From the NCBI GenBank assembly GCA_027943335.1, contig BSBK01006754.1:400001-464000 (forward strand): a DNA stretch of 64,000 nucleotides, written 5' to 3'. Below the pieces are notes generated by a model. That model had not been told where the DNA came from. It did not search any database and worked only from the letters and a program-made list of their open reading frames with translations. Shown here in pieces: positions 24,679 to 35,310 of this stretch. Numbering within the stretch: position 1 is the stretch's first letter; each line of letters opens with the position of its first letter. The stretch is from Chamaecyparis obtusa. Its lineage: Eukaryota > Streptophyta > Pinopsida > Cupressales > Cupressaceae. The translations under genes were made by a program, and so were the position numbers.

Positions 24679-24921
24679 CACACTTTCCCATGAATCTACA
24701 GACATGAAGAGTGTCATTGAGGCATTATGAACTACCACCCTACAAAATGTAATGCCTAAATTTGCCACCCACTAATGCCCATTTTAAAATTTGCTCAGTA
24801 TAATCCCATTTTGGACCTTTGTTTGAGGTCTCTCCATACTCATAGCATTTTTCACTTCATTTTAGAGACTTTTCAACATGCTCTTGAGTTCTTGGTCCCA
24901 TTAACAACACACTGGTCTTAT
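24678..24921 (+). repeat. Dispersed repeat X, copy 2 (cut by copia O)
   Basis: Aligns with 7,977-8,254 in the same orientation and begins just after the stop of the unknown ORF. It ends abruptly at the LTR of copia O after TGGTCTTAT, whereas copy 1 continues. The last five bases before O (CTTAT, 24,917-24,921) should be its target duplication; the partner lies outside the window. Confidence 0.75.
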
Positions 24922-26413
24922 TGCTAGATAACTGAGAGGGGGGTGCATCAATTATCCTACAGTCCCAAACTCTTAGATGTACTTTTTCAATATTTTTCAA
25001 CAAATCAATCAACTTGGTAAGATAAGATAACTATCTTTCTATTCATTTACTGAATACCAGTAATTTCCAAAACTATGTTTATTGATTAATCAAATATAAA
25101 ATATGTAAAGTATGATAGTAATCCAATCACAAAAAATAACACATAACACAAACAATTTAATGTGGGAACCCTGCTAAGGAAAAAACCACTTGGGATTAGT
25201 AACCCAAAATATTTCACTCTTCTAAAGTGAGCTCGGTTAGGAGCCAACATTGTTAAAGGTTACAAAATACACTGTAAGGTGTGACCTTGTTAGAGGATTT
25301 ATCACTAATAGTTCTCCTTCGACCAACATTCACTATGGGGTCAACAAGAAAACAATTAACATTCCTTGAATGTCATATTGAAATACAAAAGACTGTTAAG
25401 TCCACTTGGTTAAGAGATTTAGCTGTAACAATGGTTAAACTGATACAGTAGTGATATGATTCAAATACAACTCAATTTTCAAGTATTCAGATCTATGCTA
25501 AGCTCTATATAAATCTTCTAATCAATAATCAATTCACTTCATTATATCCTCCAACTTACTTGACGTGGTGTATAATTCTCTGATGCTTGGTAGTACTTGT
25601 AGTCCAACTTGGTTATGTCTGTAACCAATTTGAGTAGTTGTGTATGAAAAATGTCTTTACACAAATTCTCTTGCAGTCTTTGTTCATCTCACATGATTCA
25701 ACAATGAATCACATGTCTCTTAAATATATGTGTAAACCATTTTCATCTCATCCATTAGATTTTGCCTCTTAATCTCCATCGCTCATTTTGTCATTTCAAG
25801 CTTCCTCGATAGTTGTGTCAATAACATGTTTCAATCTCTTCCCTTTGATCATCTTTGAATTTTGTCAGTCATTGATCTTCATAACAAACTCTATCTCTTA
25901 CCTTGAAATCATAAGCATCTGCCAGCTCATCAGTTTTAGTCGGTTGTTATAACATTTAATATTTTCATCCTACTCGATTAATATAGAATGTGTCAGTAAT
26001 AACTAACTCAGTTATTACTGTCACTCGATATATACAAGATTGACTCGGTGTATATAGAAATATTTAATTACCAACCACATTGACTTGTTTAATTCTGATC
26101 TCACCTTCATAATAGAATAATGTAACATGCTCAAGTCAATAATATAATGCCATAATCTCATCAATAAGTTACCCAATGTATACCTTATCCATATCTATCA
26201 TATACATCTTGTCCTTATGTAGATATCTCATTTGTTCACCATTTCTTCCTTTTATAGATATTCATATGTTTGTAACTATCATGATAAGTATGGTCAAAAC
26301 TAGTTGACATTAATGACAACATATTGACTGATTTAATCATCTTACATAGTACTTTAACATCTCGGTGACCTCCTTAATCTTCATGAAGATATTCAATCAA
26401 TTGTAGGTTAACA
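24922..26413 (-). repeat. Copia O 3' LTR
   Basis: About 1,492 bases, from TGCTAGATAACTGAG to TAGGTTAACA, bounded on the right by a polypurine tract read on the minus strand. Shares with the A LTR the poly-G/CTGAG tip and AAAAACCACxTGGGA-type blocks. Its TATA region is degenerate (near 25,715). Confidence 0.85.
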
Positions 26414-26946
26414 GTCTCTCCCTTTCACATTGATGGCAACACAAACAATATGAAATATGCCATAAAATACCAAACATTTGTTCTACAATTATATAGATAA
26501 ATGTTGTAGCTCAGTAAGCTCTCCCTAGCTTGATATTTAATATGTTTAATCACTACAACAACATTTCATGTAGACTCTCCCTGCGGATTTGATCTTCTTC
26601 AATTTTTTGATTCTTACAATCCCTTTGGTGGATAGATGTTTCATTGAAATTTCTCTTCCTAATATTTCATAGAAATCTCTCTCCCTAATATTTCATATAA
26701 ATTTCTCTCCCTTTGATAACAATGCCAAAATAAAATAAACAACTCTTCAGTAACCAAATAGAAATTTTTTTGTTCAGTCCAGATCAAGTACCTTCATGTA
26801 TTGATATACAGTTCTCTGTTCTAGCTTCTACAATATTTACTTCCTTCACAACTTTCACAACCTTAGGAATCCTAAAGTGTGAGCTACATGCATCAATATT
26901 TTGATTTTTCTGATAAAGTACAGGTTGATGCAACCTCCTGATCACC
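26414..26946 (-). other. Copia O polypurine tract and 3' untranslated region
   Basis: On the minus strand the sequence reads GTTGCCATCAATG, with one or two changes, then AAAGGGAGAGAC up to the LTR (26,414-26,440). This block also precedes the 3' LTRs of A and B. The rest is noncoding. Confidence 0.75.
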
Positions 26947-28899
26947 TTAGTGACTGATAGAAAGGGAATGGACCCCTAGTCTAGTCCTCAAGCACTCAAA
27001 AGTGTCCTTTGGTAAGGGCTTTGTAAATATATATGAAAGTTGTTCTTTAGACTTCACAAACTCTAGTTTCACTTGCTTTTCTTGTACTTGTTCCCTCAAA
27101 TAGTGATACTTAATTGATATGTTCTTTGCTATGCATGCATCACTAGATTCTTTGAAATATTTATGGAACTTATGTTATCACAGTATATAATCACTGGATC
27201 AGTGATCTCCTCATTCATTCCTTGCAACAATTATTTTATTCATGCAATATTTGAATAATTAGCAACAACAACATATTCTGCTTCAGTAGTAGACTGAGAA
27301 ATACATGCCTTTTTCTTACTTATCCAAATCACAAGTCTTTCTCTCAAAAAGAATGCTCCTCTGATAGTACTCTTTCGGTCATCTATATTTCTAGCCCAAT
27401 CTACATTAGTGTAAATTAGTAGTTCAAAATTGCCTTCCTTTTTGTACCATAACCATAATGCTCGGTGTTCTTCAGATATCTAAAAATTCTTTTAATAATA
27501 GTTATATATGATTCCTTAGGATTAGCAGAGAATCTTGCCACAATTCCAACTACATGTATTATATCGGGCCTACTGTGTACTATATACATCAATTTTCTAA
27601 TCATTGATCTATACAGTGTCTGATTTAACTTAGTTGATTCATCATCTTTTGTTAGTTTTCATCTGGTAACCATAGGTGTTCCAACTGGTTTTGAATCTTC
27701 CATTCTAAATGTCTTCAATACTTCCTTGATGTATTTTGATTGTGTGATGAATATGCCTACATCTTATTGTAAGATTTGCAATCCTAAAAAGAATTTAATC
27801 TCTCCAAGCATTGACATTTCAATCTCTTTTCTCATTTCAACAATAAAGGATTTGCAAAGATTATCATATCTTCCAAATATTATATCATCAACAAAAAATT
27901 CAGCAATAAGTATATTATCATCAGTTCCATCTTTCAAATATAGATTATTGTTGTCACTTGTCCTCACAAAGTTAATACTAATAAGATACGTATGCAACCT
28001 TTCATACCATGCTCTTAGTGCTTGTTTCAGTCCATACAATGCTTTGTGCAGTTTACAAACCATGTTCTTCTTATCCTGATCAACAAAACCTTCAAGTTGT
28101 TCTATGTAAACATCTTCCTCAAGTATCCCATTCAGAAACATTGATTTAACATCCATTTGATAAACCTTAAATCCTTTATAAGAAGCATATGCAAGCAATA
28201 TTATAACTCCTTCAAGTCTTCCTACTGGTGAAAAAGTTTCACCATAGTCAATTCCTTCTTCTTGTGCATATCCCTTACAAACAATTCTTGCTTTGTTTCT
28301 AGTCACTTCACCATTTTCATTCAACTTGTTTATAAATATCCACTTAGTACCAATCACATTTTTATCACTCAGTCTTGGTACCAATGTCCATGTTTTGTTT
28401 TTCTCTATTTGTTCAATTTCTTCATTCATGGCTTTAATCCATTCTTCATTCTCAAGTGCATCTTTAACATTTTTAGGCTCAAATGCACAAACTAAACATG
28501 CGTTATGTCTTAACTTACTTCGTGTCATCATGCCAGCTTGTTTGTCTCCAATAATCTAGTTTTGTGGATGATGTCTTCTTATAAATCTCACTAGTACTTG
28601 GTCTCTTCTTTGTTCATTATTTGGTTTAGGTTCAATTTTATCCTCGATAACATCTTCCTAATTCTTGGTTTGTATTTGCTGACCCTTGGTAGCATTTTCC
28701 TATCGCTCGGTAGACTCATCCTGTTCCTTGGGTAGATAGTCTGGATGCTCAATGTATGTAAATCTACCATAGTCTTCTAGTTCTTTCCTGATTTCTTCAT
28801 CATTTTTCTCACCAAACTCATCAACTTTCACATTAACACTTTCAATCATTTTGTTAGTAGCCTTGTTTAAACATTTGTATGCTTTTCTCTTAGTACAAT
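26947..28899 (-). pseudogene. Copia O pol, 3' part: reverse transcriptase and RNase H
   Basis: Reads from the A insertion point leftward. It starts in the tail of integrase (TKRKAYKCLNK). Reverse transcriptase at about 28,530-27,764 has [26 protein letters not shown] and the catalytic FVDD at 27,884-27,895. RNase H and the C-terminus reach a TAA at 26,947. The RNase H part is shifted and damaged after about 27,450. A TAG ends the clean stretch after LGLQILQ. The first codons join those at 51,737 across copia A, allowing for the ACAAT duplication. Confidence 0.9.
28895..28899. repeat. Target-site duplication of copia A, left copy
   Basis: ACAAT, matched exactly at 51,732-51,736. Confidence 0.92.
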
Positions 28900-30375
28900 T
28901 GTTAGAATAACTGAGAGGGGGGTGAATCAATTATCCAGTCTCCCAATTCAAAATGTATAATCCAAAACAATTTTACTACTTCTGCTAGTCAGTAACCATA
29001 TAATACTTTCATTGTTTGTGTATTTACTGATTGTCAGTCTAAACTTTGTAATAATTATCGATTAAATCTAACATGTAATATGCAAAGTATGATAACAAAC
29101 AAATATCACAATCAACACATAACACAAGAGATTTAACGTGGAAACACTGTAAAGGGAAAAACCACCTGGGAACAAAAACCCAAAATTGTTCACTCTTCTG
29201 AAGTGAGGTCGGTGAAGACCCAACCCTGTTAAAGGTTTACAAACACACTGTTAGGTGTGACCTTGTTAGAGGATTTTAGACCAGAAGTTATTGTCCAACC
29301 AACAGTCACTATAGGGTTGACAGGATAACAATGTTCACTCTATGAATGAAACATCAAAAGACTTTCATAGTCCACTCAGTTAAGAGATTTGACTGTGTAC
29401 AATGGTTAAATGTGTAACAGTAGATGATCTACCTAAATACAACTTCAGTTTGTAGTTTACAGATCAATGTTTAGCTCATTCAAATATTTCTGACCAATAT
29501 AACACTTTAGATTCAATACTATATCAACTTACTATCCGTCGGTGATAACTCTCTGTAGCTTGGTAACTATTCTACAACTCAGTTCTTATTAACCAGTATG
29601 ATCAGAAACTTTCTCCATACAATAATTCTATAGTATCTTCTTCTTCTGGCATGTTTTATAATGAAACCAATGTCTCTTATATAGACGAGTAAATCATTTT
29701 CTTTTCCTCCATCAGATTTTGCCGCTTAATCATATTCATAGATTTTGCCACTTTAAGCTCCCTCAGCTAATGTGTTAGTAACACATTTCAATCTGCTCCA
29801 TTAGATCCTTTTTGATTTATGTTAGCCATCGATCTTCATAACAAACATTATCTGTTACCTCGATTTCATACATTTTATAGCTCATCACTTTAACGGATAA
29901 ACTGATCATTTAATTCCTTTTTATTTTGCTTGGTTAACAAAGAAATATTTCGGTGAACATAAGCTCAGTTAATACTGTGCTCACCATACACTACACTTCG
30001 TCGGTGTATACTGAAATGCTTTATTTACTAACAACATTGGTTTGTGTCTTTCAGCTCTATTCTTCATCATAGATGAATGCAACATAATAAAGTCAATTCC
30101 ATCAAGTCATAGACTCATCAACAAGTTACTCAGTGTATTCCTTATCCTCATTTGTCATATACATCTTCCTCATGTAGATATATATGTTCTTCATCTCTTT
30201 CACCTTCCTTTAGATGTGTTGGTATAGTAACTTACAAGATAAGTACTGTCAAGCTAGTTGACATCAATGACAACATAATACTAATTTAATCATCTTGCAT
30301 ATCTAATCATCAACTCCTCAGTAATCTTGAATTATAGATTCTTCATTCTGGTTCTAAATCAGTTGTAGTTCATCA
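28900..30375 (-). repeat. Copia A 3' LTR (left)
   Basis: From TGTTAGAATAACTGAG to GTTCATCA. Read on the minus strand it has a TATA box (TATATAAG, complement of 29,676-29,683). Confidence 0.95.
29676..29683 (-). promoter_or_regulatory. TATA box in the copia A left LTR
   Basis: Minus strand TATATAAG followed by AGACATTGG; conserved in the right LTR at 51,033-51,040. Confidence 0.5.
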
Positions 30376-30882
30376 ATCTCTCCCTTTGGCATTGATGGCA
30401 ACTCAAGTAATATGAAATGTACCATACACATACCAAACATGTCTTCTACAACTTTGTGATCAAATGCTATGTAGTGTAAGCTCTCCCTAGCTTAATATGT
30501 TTAATCACTACGTTACTAAAACAACATTATAAAATACAGCTTTGTCATTTTTTAGATATAACCTTTTTCAGTTCTCAAGTTCCTTTCAGATTATCTCTCC
30601 CTTAGATAGTTCTCATCAGTGCAAATATCCTTTTCTTTTCATATTATTTATCTCTCCCTTTAACAACAATGCCGAAGAAACAAATAAATAATCAGCTCTG
30701 TAGTAGCTAAGTAACTCTCTGGTGTCCAATACTTCCTCTGTATCTTAGTATACTGATATCCCAATCTATTTTAGTTCTACAAACTTAATCACAACCTTGA
30801 ACAAAATCCAAAGTGTGAACTATGCTACATCAACATGAATGATCTTTTGATAAGATTAGGCTAATGCAACATCCAGATCACA
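30376..30882 (-). other. Copia A polypurine tract and 3' untranslated region
   Basis: The minus strand reads TTGCCATCAATG, CC, AAAGGGAGAGAT abutting the LTR (30,376-30,402), the plus-strand priming tract. The remaining 480 bases to the pol stop are noncoding. Confidence 0.8.
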
Positions 30883-33800
30883 TTAGTGACCGATAGACAA
30901 GGGACGAACCCCAAGTCTAGTCCTCAAATATTCAAAAGTGTCCTTCGATAGAGGCTTTGTAAAAATGTCTACAAGTTGTTCTTTAGATGTAACAAATTTT
31001 GACTTTACTTGCTTCTCTTGCACTTGTTCTATTAAGTAGTGATACTTAATTGATATATGCTTTGTCTTAGAGTGCATCATAGGATTCTTTGAAATATTAA
31101 TTGCACTTGTGTTGTCACAGTATATGATCACCGGGTCAGTGATTACCTCATTCATTCCTTCCAACACTTGCTTGATATATGCAATGTTTGAGCAATTAGT
31201 AGCAGTAGCAACATACTCTGCTTCAGTTGTAGACTAAGAAATACAAGCCTACTTTTTACTTGTCCAGGTTACAAGTCTTTCAGCAAAGAAAAATGCTCCT
31301 CTGGTGGTACTTTTTATGTCATCCACATTTCTAGCCCAATTAGCATCGGTGTAAACTTTCAGCTCAAACTTACCTTCCTTAGGATACCATAATCCATAAT
31401 CTTCTATCTTTTTTAGATATCTTAAGATTCTTTTAGTAGCAATCATGTGTGATTCTCTAGGATTAGCATAATATCTAGCAACAATTCCCACAACATGTGC
31501 TATATCTAGTCTACTGTGAACTACATACATTATCTTACCAATCATGGATCGGTAAAGTGTTTGGTTTACCTCTGTAGTTTCATCTTCCTTTGTCAATTTA
31601 CTTCTAGTAGCCATCGATGTTCCCACAGGTTTAGCATCTTCCATGCCAAATGTCTTCAAAACTTCCTTTATGTACTTGGACTGTGTGATGAATATCCCAT
31701 CACTCTATTGTATCACTTGTAATCTGAGAAAGAATTTAATCTCTTCAAACATAGACATTTCAAACTCATTCCTCATGTCATAAGCAAAAGATTTACATAC
31801 ATGATCTTGACCTCCAAAAATAATATCATCAACAAAAATTTTAGCAATAATAATAGTGTCATCAGTATCACCTTTCATGTAAAAATTGTTGTTCTCACTA
31901 GTTCTTACAAATCCAATACTTAACAAGTAAGTGTGTAGTCTTTCATACCATGCTCTCAGTGCTTGCTTCAAACCATATAAATCTTTGTGTAATCTACATA
32001 CCATATTTTTGTTGTTTGGATCAATGAATCCTTTAGGTTGTTCTATGTAGACCTCTTCTTCAAGTATACCATTCAAAAATGCTGATTTCACATCCATTTG
32101 ATAAACCTTAAATTTCTTGTGTGCAACATATGCAAGTAACATTCTAACTCCTTCCAATCTAGCAATAGGTGCAAATGTTTCACCATAATCAATGCCTTCT
32201 TCCTATGCATATCCCTTGCATACCAATCTCGCTTTATTTCTTGTCACTTCACCATTTTCATTCATTTTGTTTCTGAATATCCATTTAGTACCGATAACAT
32301 TCTTATCTTTAGGTCGGGTACTAAGGACCAAGTTTTGTTTTTCTCTATTTTTTTAATTTCCTCCTTCATTTCATTAACCCATTCTTCATTTTCTAATGCA
32401 ACTTTCACATTCTTTGGTTCAAATTCACAAACTAGACATGTACCTTGTCTTGTTTTGCTTCTTGTCTGGATTCCAGCTTATCTGTTTCCAATAATTTGTG
32501 TCTCAGGATGATGTCTTCTGAAAAAACTAGCTAGTACTCAGTTTCTTCTTTCTTGTTCATCCTGTTCAAGTTCATTTTCTTGCTTGGTAGCATCATCTTG
32601 TTTGTTGGTTTCCCTTTCTTGTTCCAAGGGGTTATTTTCCTCTTGACCAATTATCACAGGTTGTGACTTTAGTAGATAGTCAAGAAGTTCAATGTAAGTG
32701 AATCTACCATAGTCTTTCGATTCCTTTCTTTCTTCTATGTTTATGTCATCATACTCATCAACATGAATATTAGTACTTTCAATCATCTTATTTGTAACCT
32801 TATTCAGACATTTGTATGCTTTACTCTTAGTAGAATATCCTAAGAATATTCTTTCATCACCTTTAGAATCAAATTTCCCATTTCTCTCATCTTTCAAAAT
32901 AAACCATTTGCTTCCAAAAATTCTAAAATAACTTACAGTAGGTTTGTGTCCAAACCATAGCTCATAAGGTGTCTGGTTGGTGTCCTTCTTCAGTTGTACT
33001 CGATTAAGCACATATACAGCTGTGCTGATAGCTTCCCTCCAATATGTTTGAGAAATATTTTTTTGTAGCATTAGTGTTTTAGCACAGTCAATGATTGACC
33101 TATTCTTTCTTTCAGTAATCCCATTCTACTGAGGTGTTCTTGGTGTAGAGACCTATCTCTTAATACCATTCTCATTATAGAAATTAGTAAATTCATCATA
33201 GATAAATTCACCTCCTCTATCAGATCTTAAGAATTTGATTTCTTTTCCAGTATCTTTTTCTACCTTAGCCTTATACCATTTAAACAACTTAAAAGCTTCA
33301 TATTTTTCTTTCAGAAACATAACAGTCATCAATCTAGTATAGTCATCAACAAAAAGAATAAAGTATCTATCACCATAATAGCTCTGATTTCTCATAGGAC
33401 CACATAGGTCGGTATGAACCAATTCAAGTATTTTTTTTGTTGAGTAGTCTTTTCTTTTAAAACTAGACTTAGTCATCTTACCTTTCTGACATTCATGACA
33501 CATAGCATGATTCAATTTTGATAAGTTAAGAAATCTTCTAACTCTTTTCTTCTTACTAATCTTGACCATGTTATCAAAATTCACATGACATAACCTCTTA
33601 TGCCACAACCATGCAACTTCATCTTTCATTAATAAACAAGAAGACTAATCAATATCAAGATAAAATAGATTACCTCTAGATTGTGTACTAGTTCCAACAA
33701 GTCTTCCTTCATCATCATAGATTCTTACCTTTCTACTCTCAAAAGCAAGTCGGTGACCTGAGTTGTTCAGCTATGCCACACTTATCAAGTTGTAGTTCAG

Positions 33801-34123
33801 TCCATCTACCCAGTATGCATTCTCACATTTTATTCTATCATTAATCATTAGTGAACCTTTACCTCTCACCATACAAGGTGCATCATTTCCCATTCTAATA
33901 GATCCACCATCATATTCATCAATTAGATCAAATTTCTCTATATCACCAGTCATATGATGTGTGCAGCCATTGTCTATGATCCATGTATCATTTCTGCTTA
34001 CTTTAGAGATTAGTGCCATCTCTTCATGTTTCTCTTCTTCTTCTGAATCATCCTTCATAGCAACAAATACTACTTCTACATCATCATCAGTGTCAGATTC
34101 AGATTCAAATTCTTTGGCTATGT
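30883..34123 (-). pseudogene. Copia A gag end, protease, integrase, reverse transcriptase, RNase H
   Basis: The stretch resumes gag right of G2 with an acidic segment (AKEFESESDTDDD). The protease site reads WIIDNGCTHHM near 33,970: the catalytic D-S-G is now D-N-G. The pre-integrase H-H-C-C (HKRLCH, CHECQKGK) and the integrase core D, D and E (VHTDLCGPM, SDRGGEF, NGITER) follow between about 33,600 and 33,100. Reverse transcriptase has FVDD at 31,825-31,836. RNase H (VYTDANW, TTEAEYVA, IYCDNTSAI) ends at TAA 30,883. Two TAG codons flank TPRTPQ near 33,140, and stops also occur near 31,700 and 31,240. There is a frameshift between 32,540 and 32,160. Otherwise typical of plant copia pol. Confidence 0.93.
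34119..34123. repeat. Target-site duplication of G2, left copy
   Basis: TATGT, matched at 49,239-49,243. Confidence 0.92.
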
Positions 34124-35288
34124 TGTAATACCCCAAAAATGGGCTATAAGTTCATTAATATCCTACATCTTCAATTCGAATGAAATCGACATCAAAGTCC
34201 TAACCTAAGGCACATTTAAACATCATCGAATCATAATTGATTATCTTAAATTCTGCATCGGGGAATATTCCTAGTAATATTCCTAATCATCATAATTATC
34301 TTTAATTTTATAATTATTTGACAATAAATTACATTTATCCTAAAGTTTGATTAATTGAATATTTTCATATTTAATTAATTAGATTTAATATTTGCCACTT
34401 AATTGTGTAATTAAATTTAATTCTATCTATTATTAATTGCATTATTTAATTTTGACAATAAATCTAATATCATATGAATAATTGATTAAATTCTTATTTA
34501 ATTAATTAAAGCAAGTTGTCATTATTTAATAATATAGTTTTTAATAAAAGTTTGATTAAATAATTGATTAACCCATAAATCAATTGTTTTATTTTTAAAA
34601 GCAGTTAAGTTGGAAATAAATCACTTTATTATTAAATTAATTCATAATTAAAACATGCACAATCATAAAAGAAAATAACTATCAATTATCAATTAAAGCT
34701 AAACTCTATTTTGAGTTAAAACTTAGCTTTTGCATGTTTTTGTGAGTTAATTATCCTTTATTTAAAAATAACTCAAAAATCAACCTGAGTTATTTGAGTG
34801 ATTTATGACTTTTTTTCCTATGCACCTCCAAAGCCCTGGATTTCTATAAAAACAAGGCTCAGCTCTTCATAATTCATCTCATATTTTGCACAATCACGTT
34901 GGAGAATTGGAATTGAAGAATCAAAGCTCTTGCGAATCGACATCTTTGTGAGATCAATCTTATTTTTGCATTCATAGCATATCAATTTTCAATAGCATTC
35001 ATAGCATATCAATTTCATATTAGCATAGATTCATATCAGTTTTTATCATTCTTATTGCATAGAAAATATAAAAAATATAGATCAATTACATTCAAATCCT
35101 TCATTTAGGTGTCGTCTAGGTCACTGATCTCGATTACAATCTGAGAACATCAATCTCACACCTATTAGAAGGCAGTAAATCACTTGGTTAGATTAGATTT
35201 CAATTTTTCATGATTTTGATTATAGCTAACCTCTAATATTTTACTAAAGTGTTGTGTCTACAAATCATGTACAATTTTCACACACACA
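34124..35288 (+). repeat. G2 5' LTR
   Basis: Starts TGTAATACCCC and ends in CACACACA. Very AT-rich U3, then a TATA box at 34,845. Confidence 0.95.
34845..34852 (+). promoter_or_regulatory. G2 TATA box (5' LTR)
   Basis: TATAAAAA within TTTCTATAAAAACAAGG, repeated at 48,796-48,803 in the 3' LTR. A start site about 30 bases downstream fits the CTCTTCATAATTCATC stretch. Confidence 0.7.
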
Positions 35289-35292
35289 TTTC

Positions 35293-35310
35293 TGGCACCC
35301 ACCGTGGGGC
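35293..35310 (+). other. G2 primer-binding site
   Basis: TGGCACCCACCGTGGGGC, four bases after the LTR; the usual start of the internal region in this kind of plant gypsy element. Which tRNA pairs with it I cannot confirm here. Confidence 0.75.

Larger units (their letters stand above)
10122..24921 (+). mobile_element. LTR element C (copia-like LTR; gag + unknown ORF, no pol seen), 5' portion
   Basis: An LTR retrotransposon on the plus strand whose 5' LTR, primer-binding site and gag are visible and whose 3' LTR is not in the window. Gypsy G1 (12,862-21,601) is inserted between gag and the 1,021-residue ORF at 21,613-24,678. Copia O starts at 24,922 and runs out of the window, so the rest of C would lie past 64,000. 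There is no protease, integrase or reverse transcriptase between the zinc knuckles and 24,921, which suggests a non-autonomous element. That the second ORF belongs to C is inferred from continuity after removing G1, not proven. Confidence 0.5.

Noticed and set aside
30042..30227. A 61-codon open stretch repeated at 51,398-51,583
   Set aside because: Both are the same place in the two LTRs of copia A; no coding evidence.
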